Part shown: piece by piece, positions 16,939-26,296 of the stretch | Layout: every line of letters begins with the position of its first letter | How positions within the stretch are numbered: the stretch's first letter is position 1 | Origin: Dyadobacter chenhuakuii | GTDB lineage: Bacteria; Bacteroidota; Bacteroidia; Cytophagales; Spirosomataceae | Reading direction: 5' to 3' | DNA: 64,000 nt | Assembly: GCF_023821985.2 (NCBI RefSeq) | Contig: NZ_CP098805.1 | Coordinates: forward strand, 4,216,001 to 4,280,000 | Made by a program: the position numbers and the translations under genes | The notes under the pieces: model-generated | The model's input: only the letters and a program-made list of their open reading frames with translations | Databases searched by the model: none | Told to the model about the DNA's origin: nothing

Positions 16939-17166
16939 ATGGGTATGAGCAGACTTCGGTATTACGTTGAGGATCAAATATTTGGTGTATGCGCAAAGTT
17001 GGGCGAAAAGCTCAATTTCCCGGCTAGCAGCGTCCGGTTATACTTTATTTATGCCACCTTCATGACCTTCGGTTCGCCGATTATCCTTTATCTGGTGCTT
17101 GCTTTCTGGATGGAGCTGCAAAAACACTGGCGCCGTCACAACAGTCCTACGATCTGGGAACTGTAA
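16939..17166 (+). CDS. PspC-domain small membrane protein
   Basis: A 75-residue protein starting MGMSRLRYYVEDQIFGVCAKLG. The segment IFGVCAKLGEKLNFPASSVRL followed by a hydrophobic stretch (GSPIILYLVLAFWM) is the PspC domain of phage shock proteins, a single membrane helix preceded by an amphipathic region. In other bacteria PspC senses envelope stress and relays it to PspA or regulators. No pspA or pspB gene is nearby. Its 3' end overlaps the convergent glycosyltransferase gene by 20 bp. Confidence 0.8.
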   Translation: MGMSRLRYYVEDQIFGVCAKLGEKLNFPASSVRLYFIYATFMTFGSPIILYLVLAFWMELQKHWRRHNSPTIWEL

Positions 17167-18181
17167 TTTTATTGATAGTAATCCCCGTCAACTGACTGAA
17201 ACGGTGCTTTCCCAGCACAAAATACTCCCAAACAATGCTTCTGTAATAAAGTGGTGCGCGATATGACGTTCTTTTCGTCGTTTTGATAAGCGCAGGAATC
17301 ATCATATAAAATGCAATGTGCGCCCTCAGAATCGCAACAACGTCGGGCCAGGCACCGGTAGCCATAAACCGCACGCTTGAAATCCCGTCGAGTATCAACC
17401 GGATAAAAACGGTTTTCCATCTCCTGCCTTTTGGCAAGTTCTTAAAAAGCATGATCAGGTTGTTCCGGTAATTAAGGAAGGTTTTGCGCGGGTTGGATTT
17501 GTGCAAAGTGCCGCCTCCCACATGGTAAACCACTGATTTACCGCAATAGGTAATGCGATATTGCATGTTCAGCAACCGCCAGCAAAGGTCAATTTCCTCC
17601 ATATGCGCGAAAAACGACTCGTCAAAACCACCTGCTCGATGGAAAGCTGAGGCACGCACAAAAAGACAAGCACCCGTTGCCCAGAACACATCCTGCTCGT
17701 CGTCGAACTGACCCAGATCTTCTTCCCGGGTGTCAAAAATGCGCCCTCTGCAAAAGGGGTAACCCAGGTAATCCATATATCCGCCGGCCGCACCTGCGTA
17801 TTCGAAGTGCGTTGGAAGATCGTAGGCGCGTATTTTCGGTTGGCAGGCAGCAATCCTTTCGTCCGAATCCATGAAGGAGATCACCGGTTGTATCCAGTTT
17901 TCGGTAACCTCAATGTCGGAGTTCAGCAGGATGTAATAGTCAGCTTCAATGCGTCCTAAAGCATCATTATATCCGCCCGCATAACCTTTGTTCTCGGAAA
18001 TGGTGAGCGTATTTAATGTTGGATATGAAGCATTTAACCAGTCGAGCGAATGGTCCGTAGATGCATTATCAGCTATCCAGACTGAATAGCCTGCCGAATA
18101 TTTTAAAATGTTGGGAAGGAATTGTTCGAGATGGTGTCTGCCGTTATAATTCAGGATGACAATCGCAACAGTGGGAGCCAT
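17147..18181 (-). CDS. family 2 glycosyltransferase
   Basis: A 344-residue GT-A fold enzyme. The N-terminus VAIVILNYNGRHHLEQFLP, DNASTDHSLDWL and ENKGYAGGYNDAL are the nucleotide-sugar-binding part; YILLNSDIEV carries the DxD-like metal motif; and FDESFFAHMEEIDLCWRL is the catalytic ED(D)Y-like region. These resemble rhamnosyl- or dTDP-sugar transferases of cell-envelope polysaccharide synthesis. Two hydrophobic stretches near the C-terminus suggest membrane association. It lies 11 bp after ybaB, so the two probably share a transcript. The donor and acceptor sugars cannot be read from the sequence. Confidence 0.9.
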   Translation of the reverse strand: MAPTVAIVILNYNGRHHLEQFLPNILKYSAGYSVWIADNASTDHSLDWLNASYPTLNTLTISENKGYAGGYNDALGRIEADYYILLNSDIEVTENWIQPVISFMDSDERIAACQPKIRAYDLPTHFEYAGAAGGYMDYLGYPFCRGRIFDTREEDLGQFDDEQDVFWATGACLFVRASAFHRAGGFDESFFAHMEEIDLCWRLLNMQYRITYCGKSVVYHVGGGTLHKSNPRKTFLNYRNNLIMLFKNLPKGRRWKTVFIRLILDGISSVRFMATGAWPDVVAILRAHIAFYMMIPALIKTTKRTSYRAPLYYRSIVWEYFVLGKHRFSQLTGITINKITVPRS

Positions 18182-18192
18182 TGATGAGGTGG

Positions 18193-18540
18193 TTATTTCA
18201 TAAACCCTCCTAAATCAAGCCCGGGAATGTTGGGAAGTACACCATCCGTAGCTTTTTGCAAATGCTCCTTTATTTTTGGTTCAATGTTATCCAATGCTTT
18301 ATTGACTGCGGCAACAATCAGATCCTGCAACATTTCCTTATCGTCCGGATTGACAAGGTCTTTATCAATATCCAGTCCTATTAATGCTTTTTGTCCGTTT
18401 ACAGTCGCTTTCACCATTCCGCCGCCTGACTCAGCAACCTGGGTCAGCGTTACCAATGAATCCTGCGCGTCTTTCATGCGAGACTGAAGGTCTTTCATTT
18501 TGCCCATGAGCCCCATCATATCCGCCATATTACCAAACAT
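18193..18540 (-). CDS. ybaB: YbaB/EbfC-family nucleoid-associated protein
   Basis: A 115-residue protein with the family pattern: a Met-rich N-terminal helix (MFGNMADMMGLMGKMKDLQ), VTLTQVAESGGGMVKATVNG in the middle, GLDIDKDLV, and DLIVAAVNKAL near the C-terminus. YbaB forms tweezer-like dimers that bind DNA without strong sequence preference. The gene is usually next to recR or dnaX; here it is upstream of a glycosyltransferase and downstream of the T9SS-type gene, so the common neighbours are absent. Confidence 0.92.
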   Translation of the reverse strand: MFGNMADMMGLMGKMKDLQSRMKDAQDSLVTLTQVAESGGGMVKATVNGQKALIGLDIDKDLVNPDDKEMLQDLIVAAVNKALDNIEPKIKEHLQKATDGVLPNIPGLDLGGFMK

Positions 18541-18593
18541 AGTCGTACTAATTAAGTGATGCTTTTATAAAACCTTTTTACCGGAAATGGTTC

Positions 18594-20504
18594 CTATCGT
18601 AAAAGCATAAATGTACCACTTTTTTCAACAGTTTGATTGATATCATCCACGAAAGTCATTTTGTAAACATACGATCCTTCCGGCGCATTTGCCCCGTTTA
18701 TAGTGCCGTCCCAGCCGCTTGCAATGTCGTTGGAATGGAAAACAACCTGCCCCCAGCGGTTCATCACCGAGAAGTTAAACGATTGAAGCTGATTGGATTT
18801 AGCTTCCAGAACGTCATTGTAGCCATCACCATTTGGGCTGAAAGCCTGCGGCACAAAAACGCCTGCACTTCTTTTGTAATTGACTACATTGGACAAGCTC
18901 TCAAAACCGCCCTGCGTGGAATTCGCCCGGACTTTGAAATTGTATTCAAGATCGCTTTGGGCATTCACCTTTACCGTGTAGCTTGAATTCATCTGAACCG
19001 GAATCGCCTCTTCCGGCGCGCTCGAACCGACACGGATCACATCATAACCGGAAACGCCTGCAAGAATTGGCGACTCAGTACTCCAGTTGAGCGTGGTTAA
19101 GTTCTTTTTGAGCAAAATCGTGCAAATGGGCTGCGAAGCGGGGACTTTCTGACCGCAGGAATTGGTATAACTGATGCGGTAGCAATAAGAAAGCTCGTCA
19201 GTCTTAACTTCCGGATCGGAATATTCACTTTGATTAAAAAGCGTAATGATTTTCTTGAACAATGTTGCGCCAGCCTCCGCTTTCTCGATGGTCAGGTCGT
19301 AAGTGCTGTTGGGACCGGCTCCCGGAACACTTGCTTTAATCGTTACAAGATGATCACCGTCAACAGTTACGGCTGCGTCCTTGATCGGTTTGGGAGAAGC
19401 AATTTCCGCTTTCACACCAACCGGCGCCGATGTGGAAGTTACATCATTGATCTTGGCAACAACCTGATATTCAGAATAACTGCCGCATTCCACGTCTTCA
19501 TCCATATAGGTAATGTCATTAATGGAAGTGAAAGTTTTCACAATGGTCCCGTCGCGTAAAAGATCATACGATGTAAAATCAGTCGCATCCGGATATTTGC
19601 TCCATGTCAGAATGTTTTTCCCGTCCTCCGACTTTCCTGAAAGCGTCATGCTGCTGTAAACACGGCTGTCATTTTTACCCGAACAAAGGTCCTCAGAAGA
19701 GAGCTTCACCTGATAGGCCTGTGTCGTAACCATATTTTTCACATCAAAAGGCTGTACGCCGCCGGATGACCGTCTTCCTGCTGATGTATAGGTTGAATTA
19801 TTTGTACTATAATTGATATCTGTATAAACACCGCTCAAACCCTGATATACGATCCGTAGCGTGCCGTCCCCCCGCATTTCAACCGATTTGATGGCGATAT
19901 CATTAAGCTGCGCCTGCTGAAAAGTGATAGGAAGTGACGTCGCACGGCCGGCAGCGCATCCTTTCCCGACATATAGTCCTGTAATCAATGCTGTCGGATT
20001 ACTGCTTACATCGGCATAACTGTGTTCTATCACGAGTGGGCTTCCTTTTTTCCAGATGTCCGTCTTTCCATCTCCCCATTCTATTTTCACCTCGTCATAG
20101 GCGCTCAGGATGACATCGTCGGTGAGGCTTAGAAATATCTTTCCACCACCGCACGAGGAATATTGCGGTGTGACAACGCGGGTCTCGAAGACTTTAACAC
20201 TTTGACAAGCGTAGAACTGTCCGGAGGATACGGCCCCCTGCTGCAACATAGTGTAAGTGCCTGGAAGAGAATATGTAAAACTGGGGCCATTCTGTATTTT
20301 TGGAGATTTTCCGTCATAAGAAGCATCATAACCAACCAAAATTGGGTTCGGGACAGTATTTGTCACCCTAACTACGAGCGGCGCACAGCCTTCCGACTTG
20401 TCCATTGTGAAACCGCCCCCTCCGCGGTCGCAAAGTCCCTGGGCCTGCAGTGTGTTACCAACTAAAATGAAGAGGAAGAAAAGTGATAGTAGTATTAATC
20501 TCAT
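18594..20504 (-). CDS. secreted protein with type B T9SS sorting domain (pair A, copy 2)
   Basis: A 636-residue secreted protein. It has a signal peptide (LILLSLFFLFILVGNTLQAQ), an N-terminal PKD-like domain with two Cys (EGCAPLVVRVTN, PGTYTMLQQG), several fibronectin type III-like segments, and at the end the gliding-motility C-terminal domain: VPQAFSPNGDGYNDVLEA, FSVMNRWGQVVFHSND, GWDGTINGANAPEGSYVYKM. This CHU_C/type B CTD directs export through the type IX system and is often kept as the anchor to a cell-surface partner such as SprF-type proteins. It is a diverged tandem paralogue of the gene at 20686-22635. Confidence 0.88.
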   Translation of the reverse strand: MRLILLSLFFLFILVGNTLQAQGLCDRGGGGFTMDKSEGCAPLVVRVTNTVPNPILVGYDASYDGKSPKIQNGPSFTYSLPGTYTMLQQGAVSSGQFYACQSVKVFETRVVTPQYSSCGGGKIFLSLTDDVILSAYDEVKIEWGDGKTDIWKKGSPLVIEHSYADVSSNPTALITGLYVGKGCAAGRATSLPITFQQAQLNDIAIKSVEMRGDGTLRIVYQGLSGVYTDINYSTNNSTYTSAGRRSSGGVQPFDVKNMVTTQAYQVKLSSEDLCSGKNDSRVYSSMTLSGKSEDGKNILTWSKYPDATDFTSYDLLRDGTIVKTFTSINDITYMDEDVECGSYSEYQVVAKINDVTSTSAPVGVKAEIASPKPIKDAAVTVDGDHLVTIKASVPGAGPNSTYDLTIEKAEAGATLFKKIITLFNQSEYSDPEVKTDELSYCYRISYTNSCGQKVPASQPICTILLKKNLTTLNWSTESPILAGVSGYDVIRVGSSAPEEAIPVQMNSSYTVKVNAQSDLEYNFKVRANSTQGGFESLSNVVNYKRSAGVFVPQAFSPNGDGYNDVLEAKSNQLQSFNFSVMNRWGQVVFHSNDIASGWDGTINGANAPEGSYVYKMTFVDDINQTVEKSGTFMLLR

Positions 20505-20685
20505 AAGTGTGCAATGTTATAACATGACTTTTTTAGAGACTCCATATTACTAATGGAGTGTTATCAAGAAGTGATGGTTGTAAAGGGTCTGCAAAAATAA
20601 TCTATTTCGGGCGAGAATGCCGCTTACTATTTTAACGGGATTGCATCCAAAGTATTATTCTGATTTACAAGCCAATAAAAAAATC

Positions 20686-22635
20686 CTATCGGATCAATAA
20701 AAAGCTCCCATTTCTGGAAATTTGATTCCCTAATGCATCGGTCATCTCGATTTTGTACAAATAATAACCTCCCGGCGCTTTCCCGGTTTTAATGTTCCCA
20801 TCCCAACCGTCTGCAATGTCATCTGTTTGAAACACAACCTCACCCCAACGCGAAAAAACAGACATACTGAATTTGGATACAAAATAAGCCTTCACTTCAA
20901 ACCGTTCGTTGTGGGCGTCACCATTCGGTGTGAATGCGTCCGGGATAAGCACAATAGGGTCTCTCCGCAGCGAGAGGACGTTGGAGTAACTTTCCATATT
21001 TCCGTCTGCCGAACGAGCCTTTACCTGAAACGAAAATGCAGACTGAGATCCGATATCAAGCATATGACTGGTTTCCAATTGCTTCGGAATCTCATCCTTA
21101 ACAACCCCTGCATTGTCGGTTTGAATCAAATCATAAGATCCTATGCTGGCAGTAAACGGAGCGTCAGCATTCCAATACACATCAGAAATGCGGTTTTGAA
21201 GTAAAATTGAGCAGATCGGCACGCTGGGTGCAGGCGATTTCAGGTTGCAGGCATTTTCGTAAGTAAACCGATAACAATATGAATTCTCATTTGGATTGAC
21301 GTCGATGTCGTCAAACAACAGACTTTGATTGCCCGGTTGGGACACTTGCTGAAAATCCTGGCTTCCTAATGTAGCACGTTCGATAATCAGGTTGTAGCTG
21401 CTGGTGAGGCCTTCACCGACCAGTGCGACCTGGGTGGAAATCGTCTTTTCGTCTTTGACTGTTACACTGCCGGTTGTTATCGTCTCAGGCAATGCACTTT
21501 TAGGGGCAATGCTGAAAGGTGTGGAGTATGAACGGACGTCATTTTCAATGATGGCAACAATCTCATACTGATAATTAGTCCCGCATTTTACATCCGTATC
21601 GAGATAAGAAAGCTGTTCTGCTGATGAAAAAATCACAGAACCGTCGCGTTTTAATTGATATTGGATTAAATTATCCGTGTTGGGATAATGCTCCCACGCC
21701 ACAGAAATGATCTCATCCAATGACACCAAACCTTCCTTAACCACCATGCTGCTGACAATCGGGCTGTCTATCAGGTTATCACAAAAATTCTTGGACGACA
21801 ATTTAAAACGGTAAATCTGCCTGGCGTTCAAACCTGAAATGGTTGCCGATTGCGCGCCGTCCGACTGACCGCCTTTGCCCGTTGATACGAATTGCCCGTC
21901 GCCCTTATCAATCCAGATCTCTGTCGCTAAGCCTTCCATGCCATCATAAAGAATCTTTGCCTCGCCGGAAGCAAGCATTTCCACGCTTCTGATCCTGATT
22001 TTAGCAAGCGTCTGCGGCGCGGTTTCTTTGGTTAATGTGGTTTTTAATGTCTGGCTGCAATTCCCCGAAGTATGTTTCCCTTGCACAGTGATAGCAGGAA
22101 TGTTCCCGGCAGATGCATATTGATGATCATAAAAAAGCCTCCCGCCATTCTTGATATTTACGGACTGACTTTTACCATCGCCCCAATTGATCTCGATGGC
22201 GTCATAAGCCTGTGCAATTGCATCATCAACCAGCGTAAGCCGCACCCGTCCGCTGTTACAAGTCATCAGATCGGCCTTGGGAGCGCGATTTTCTTTTACG
22301 ATAACTTCTTTGCAAAGACTGAATCCCGCAACATCTTTTATACTGCCGTATTGCAGAATGGTGTAAGTCCCGGGCAGATCATAAACATGCGAAAGCTCGA
22401 AGGACCGGTCCTTTTCCTCTGGCGGTGAAGTGCTGTTTTTGTCGAAGTTATAGGCGTAGGTTACGTTTTCTGCATTAACCATCTGATTGGTAATATTCAC
22501 TGTCAGTGGCGCGCAGCCTTCGGTAGGCGTGACGAGAAATTTACCGCTTGAACCACAGAAGCTTTGTCCGGATACGTTTTTATTAATAAACAAACATGCG
22601 CTTAACAGGAACAATATCAGTAGATTAATCTTCAT
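20686..22635 (-). CDS. secreted protein with type B T9SS sorting domain (pair A, copy 1)
   Basis: A 649-residue paralogue of the downstream protein, with the same order of parts. It has a signal peptide (LLILFLLSACLFINKNVSGQ), a PKD-like domain (EGCAPLTVNITN, PGTYTILQYG), fibronectin-like repeats and a C-terminal type B domain (IPDAFTPNGDAHNERFEV, FSVFSRWGEVVFQTDD, GWDGNIKTGKAPGGYYLYKI). The two copies are clearly homologous but well diverged, so the duplication is old. The 181-bp gap between them has no terminator I can see, so they may be co-expressed. The ligand or surface role is unknown. Confidence 0.88.
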   Translation of the reverse strand: MKINLLILFLLSACLFINKNVSGQSFCGSSGKFLVTPTEGCAPLTVNITNQMVNAENVTYAYNFDKNSTSPPEEKDRSFELSHVYDLPGTYTILQYGSIKDVAGFSLCKEVIVKENRAPKADLMTCNSGRVRLTLVDDAIAQAYDAIEINWGDGKSQSVNIKNGGRLFYDHQYASAGNIPAITVQGKHTSGNCSQTLKTTLTKETAPQTLAKIRIRSVEMLASGEAKILYDGMEGLATEIWIDKGDGQFVSTGKGGQSDGAQSATISGLNARQIYRFKLSSKNFCDNLIDSPIVSSMVVKEGLVSLDEIISVAWEHYPNTDNLIQYQLKRDGSVIFSSAEQLSYLDTDVKCGTNYQYEIVAIIENDVRSYSTPFSIAPKSALPETITTGSVTVKDEKTISTQVALVGEGLTSSYNLIIERATLGSQDFQQVSQPGNQSLLFDDIDVNPNENSYCYRFTYENACNLKSPAPSVPICSILLQNRISDVYWNADAPFTASIGSYDLIQTDNAGVVKDEIPKQLETSHMLDIGSQSAFSFQVKARSADGNMESYSNVLSLRRDPIVLIPDAFTPNGDAHNERFEVKAYFVSKFSMSVFSRWGEVVFQTDDIADGWDGNIKTGKAPGGYYLYKIEMTDALGNQISRNGSFLLIR

Positions 22636-22761
22636 AGGTGAGTAAATTTATTTCAAAATGACGGGCGGGATAGTTCCTGCGCATCATTGAAACGGATAAG
22701 CCAAAAGCTTTGTTAGCATGCAATGGAGGTTCAAAAATAGAACTTTTCAACATTAAGCATG

Positions 22762-22769
22762 TACCTTTG
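22762..22769 (+). promoter_or_regulatory. -7 element of ribBA
   Basis: TACCTTTG matches TAnnTTTG and lies 51 bp before the ribBA start. A -33 TTTG at the right distance is not evident. Confidence 0.5.
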
Positions 22770-22819
22770 CTGAGTAAAAACGAGTTTTTGTCTAAAACTA
22801 TTTTTCGTCAACCTGATTA

Positions 22820-24067
22820 ATGAATAATAATAGCATTCCAATAGTTCTGGATTCCATAGATGAGGCCATAGAGGCTATAAGAAGAGGAGAAATGATCATT
22901 GTCGTTGATGATGAAGATCGTGAAAATGAAGGCGATTTTATCTGTGCCGCCGAACTCATAACCCCCGAAATTGTCAATTTTATGGCCCGTGAAGGCCGTG
23001 GATTGATCTGCGTTCCTATCACCGAAGAGCGCTGCGCCGAGCTGAACCTCGAAATGATGGTCGGCACGAACACGGCATTGCACGAAACAGCATTTACTGT
23101 GTCAGTGGATTTGCTTGGGCATGGATGCACCACAGGAATTTCGGCCAGCGACCGTTCCAAAACGATCAAAGCATTGGTTGATGCGGATACATTGCCCGAA
23201 GATCTGGGTCGTCCGGGACATATTTTTCCATTAAAGGCCAAACAAGGCGGTGTTTTAAGAAGAACAGGCCACACCGAAGCTGCGATTGACTTTCCAAGGC
23301 TTGCGGGTTTGGCACCAGCCGGGGTTTTGGTGGAGATATTGAATGAGGACGGATCCATGGCCCGTTTGCCTCAGCTCAGGGAAATTGCCAACCGTTTTAA
23401 CCTTAAACTGGTTAGTATCAAGGACCTTATTGAATACAGACTTCAAAAAGAGTCTTTAATAAAAAGAGAAATCGGCGTGGATATGCCTACCAAATGGGGC
23501 CATTTCGATCTGATCGCTTACCGCCAGATCAACACCGGCGATTTGCATCTGGCATTGGTAAAAGGAACCTGGGAAAAAGATGAGCCTGTGCTTGTCCGCG
23601 TACATTCATCCTGCGTTACCGGCGATATTTTTGGCTCGTGCCGCTGCGACTGCGGTCCCCAGCTGCATGCTGCTATGGAAATGGTGGACCGAGAAGGCAA
23701 GGGCGTGATCGTATACATGAACCAGGAAGGACGCGGGATCGGGCTTTTGAATAAATTGAGGGCATATAAACTGCAAGAAATGGGCAGAGATACGGTTGAG
23801 GCCAATCTGGAACTCGGTTTTCCTATGGACGACCGCGATTACGGCGTTGGAGCGCAAATCCTCCGCGACTTGGAAGTGACAAAATTGAAACTGATTACCA
23901 ACAATCCTAAAAAACGCGCCGGCCTGATCGGTTACGGGCTTGAAATTGTGGATTCGGTGACCGTTGAAATTCCTTCTAACCCGCACAATGAAAAATATCT
24001 TTTGACAAAAAGAGATAAAATGGGTCACAATTTGAGCAACCTTACCATTCCGGTTAATAAGGGGTAA
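22820..24067 (+). CDS. ribBA: bifunctional DHBP synthase / GTP cyclohydrolase II
   Basis: A 415-residue riboflavin biosynthesis enzyme. The N-terminal half makes 3,4-dihydroxy-2-butanone 4-phosphate from ribulose 5-phosphate, with the acidic metal-binding motif [11 protein letters not shown], and DRSKTIKAL and GRPGHIFPL. The C-terminal half opens GTP to 2,5-diamino-6-ribosylamino-pyrimidinone phosphate; its zinc cysteines sit in [11 protein letters not shown], and NQEGRGIGL is the GTP-binding region. Both active sites look intact. It stands alone, with no other rib genes nearby, and I see no FMN riboswitch in the 184-bp upstream gap. Confidence 0.95.
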   Translation: MNNNSIPIVLDSIDEAIEAIRRGEMIIVVDDEDRENEGDFICAAELITPEIVNFMAREGRGLICVPITEERCAELNLEMMVGTNTALHETAFTVSVDLLGHGCTTGISASDRSKTIKALVDADTLPEDLGRPGHIFPLKAKQGGVLRRTGHTEAAIDFPRLAGLAPAGVLVEILNEDGSMARLPQLREIANRFNLKLVSIKDLIEYRLQKESLIKREIGVDMPTKWGHFDLIAYRQINTGDLHLALVKGTWEKDEPVLVRVHSSCVTGDIFGSCRCDCGPQLHAAMEMVDREGKGVIVYMNQEGRGIGLLNKLRAYKLQEMGRDTVEANLELGFPMDDRDYGVGAQILRDLEVTKLKLITNNPKKRAGLIGYGLEIVDSVTVEIPSNPHNEKYLLTKRDKMGHNLSNLTIPVNKG

Positions 24068-24126
24068 GGAATGTTGTTTCAGTCAAGTCATATCTAATAT
24101 TTGTACTAATAGCGGTAGAATTTTAA

Positions 24127-25122
24127 ATGGATATCAATCAGGTTTTTGAAGCATTTAACACCTTGCGTGTACTGGTTATCGGAGATGTAATGCTGGACTC
24201 TTATGTCTGGGGAAAAGTAGAAAGGATTTCCCCAGAAGCCCCGGTTCCGGTTGTTAATGTTCAGAAGCGCGAGTATCGCCTCGGCGGTGCCGGCAATGTC
24301 CTTTTAAATGTACAATCGCTTGGTGCGGAAGCTATTATATGCACGGTAATCGGCACGGACAGCTCAGGCGATCTGCTAAAAAACAGTTTGAAGGAAAAAG
24401 GCCTGAATTGTGAAGGCTTAATTCGCAGCGAAAGCCGGATCACGACCATTAAGGAACGCATTATTGCAGGTTCTCAACAGGTTGTCCGCATTGATACGGA
24501 AACCGACAGACCCATTTCCGCCATTGAAACCGAAAAACTTATTGCCAAAGCCAAAGAGCTGATTCCGAGCAGCAATGTGATTATTTTTGAAGATTATGAC
24601 AAAGGCGTGCTAACCCCTGAGTCAATTTCCGAAATCACTGCATTTGCCAACGAGCATAATGTTCCTACCGTTGTTGATCCCAAAAAACGAAACTTCCTGG
24701 CTTATAACAATACGACGATGTTTAAGCCAAATCTCAAAGAACTGCGGGAGGGCCTGAAAATCGAATTTGACGTTGATAATCCTGAGGAACTTCGTGATGC
24801 CGTACGGCATTTGAAAGAAGCATTGCATGTGAAAGGTGCATTAATAACCCTTTCAGAACGAGGCGTAATTATTGATTATCAGGATGAAGTCCACAAACTG
24901 CCCGCGCATATCCGGCAAATTGCGGATGTTTCCGGGGCTGGCGACACGGTGATCAGCATTGCGGCATGCTGCGTTGCATTAGGACTGCCATCAAAAACCA
25001 TTGCTGCGATTTCCAATCTGGGCGGAGGCTTGGTTTGCGAGTTGGTGGGCGTGGTGCCCATTGACAAGGAATTGCTCAAAACAGAAGCAATCAACCTCAT
25101 TATTCCACCCGCTTTTGCATAA
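24127..25122 (+). CDS. rfaE1: D-glycero-beta-D-manno-heptose-7-phosphate kinase (PfkB family)
   Basis: A 331-residue sugar kinase equal to the N-terminal domain of bifunctional HldE. The start VLVIGDVMLDSYVWGKVERI, then EAPVPVV and RLGGAGNV, are diagnostic for RfaE1, and the PfkB signature with the catalytic Asp is DVSGAGDTVIS near the C-terminus. It makes heptose 1,7-bisphosphate for ADP-heptose, a precursor of the lipopolysaccharide core. The nucleotidyltransferase domain is absent, so a separate rfaE2 must lie elsewhere. It is 60 bp after ribBA on the same strand. Confidence 0.9.
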   Translation: MDINQVFEAFNTLRVLVIGDVMLDSYVWGKVERISPEAPVPVVNVQKREYRLGGAGNVLLNVQSLGAEAIICTVIGTDSSGDLLKNSLKEKGLNCEGLIRSESRITTIKERIIAGSQQVVRIDTETDRPISAIETEKLIAKAKELIPSSNVIIFEDYDKGVLTPESISEITAFANEHNVPTVVDPKKRNFLAYNNTTMFKPNLKELREGLKIEFDVDNPEELRDAVRHLKEALHVKGALITLSERGVIIDYQDEVHKLPAHIRQIADVSGAGDTVISIAACCVALGLPSKTIAAISNLGGGLVCELVGVVPIDKELLKTEAINLIIPPAFA

Positions 25123-25150
25123 GCAACAACCGAGTTGATGGAGTTTTAAA

Positions 25151-26131
25151 TTACCAGTTGATCCCGGACTGCCCTAGGCCCATTCTTCTCGTAAATTTAG
25201 AAGAAAGCTTCGACCGGCTCGTGATATAGCGAACACTTGCGCCAATGTAGGGAGTCGTTGCGGGTGTGTAAGAAGTAAGATTTTCCCGGGCACTATTGAA
25301 TGTTTTGATCTGGCGGAAAGTGCTTACACCAGCTTCAACCGACACATTGATGGCCGTAAACAAGTGCGCATTGGCAGAAATCCCGGTTTTGATCTGACGA
25401 TAATTCTCTCTCCTAAGCATCTTTTCCTCAGGCATCTGTATTTGGAACCCGCCGCTATAACCGCTTAATCCTGCAAGCAAATCCACATTAAACCATTTGG
25501 TGGCCTTATAATTGGCATTCGCCATAAAAGGCAGCAACGCGGAAACGCGCCAATGTCTACCCAAACCCTTATTAACCCCAAAAACAGGGACAAAACGCAG
25601 CTTTTGGTTATATGCTAAAACAGATCCATACATGATCTGAGTCCGCAAACCGAGAATGTGCATCCGCGCCGCGCCGCCCCAGAAAAAAGGCTGCGGACTG
25701 AAAAAAGTCTCATTGGTCTCCGTCATACCCAAGCCGCCCCCATACACCCAAAGCCGGTCCTTAATGCTGGCTTGCAGCCTTATTACACCCAGCGAGAGCG
25801 TTTTATACCCATGTTCAGGATTATTTTTTCCATCAACGGTTGGCTGGATCTGGTTGTATTGCGCCAGCATAACTGTGTGCACAGCGCGCAGATCAAACTT
25901 CTTTCTCAAACTATAACCCAGCTGCACTTCGCTGTGGATGGGAATTATGCCTAAAAAACCGGTTCTCGTCACGCCGTAATCCTGCGTCCCGTTCATGCTG
26001 GAAGGCACTGCATAATCTGCTTTTAATGTCAAATTGGGATAAAAAAGGCGGCTTAGCGAGAAATGCTGCGCTTGCGCGGCGCCGAAAAGCAAAAGAAATG
26101 AGCAGGTTAGCAGACTTCGGGAATGGATCAT
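25151..26131 (-). CDS. outer-membrane beta-barrel protein (DUF6268-like)
   Basis: A 326-residue exported protein with a signal peptide (LLTCSFLLLFGAAQAQ). The body alternates hydrophobic and polar residues over many short strands rich in aromatic residues, as in outer-membrane barrels (for example VQLGYSLRKKFDLRAVH, LWVYGGGLGMTETNET, VSVEAGVSTFRQIK). The length and pattern fit the DUF6268 family of Bacteroidetes. It does not end with a classical aromatic barrel residue after the last strand (the C-terminus is SGINW, ending in Trp). Function is unknown. It is convergent with rfaE1. Confidence 0.75.
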   Translation of the reverse strand: MIHSRSLLTCSFLLLFGAAQAQHFSLSRLFYPNLTLKADYAVPSSMNGTQDYGVTRTGFLGIIPIHSEVQLGYSLRKKFDLRAVHTVMLAQYNQIQPTVDGKNNPEHGYKTLSLGVIRLQASIKDRLWVYGGGLGMTETNETFFSPQPFFWGGAARMHILGLRTQIMYGSVLAYNQKLRFVPVFGVNKGLGRHWRVSALLPFMANANYKATKWFNVDLLAGLSGYSGGFQIQMPEEKMLRRENYRQIKTGISANAHLFTAINVSVEAGVSTFRQIKTFNSARENLTSYTPATTPYIGASVRYITSRSKLSSKFTRRMGLGQSGINW

Positions 26132-26296
26132 GCGGAAAAGTCGGGGTGGCTGATTTTGGCAAATAACGTGAAAAACCGGGGGCTATTGTATTTGAAAGCA
26201 GATCCGGCTTGCACGGTGATAGTACAATCAGCGCCAAAGCGGGTAATAACAAGCGCAAATTGCCTTAACTTAAAAACAATGTGAATGAATCCTCAT

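Noticed and set aside
22636..22819. FMN riboswitch upstream of ribBA
   Set aside because: The gap is short and lacks the conserved RFN-element blocks. Only a -7 promoter motif is visible.
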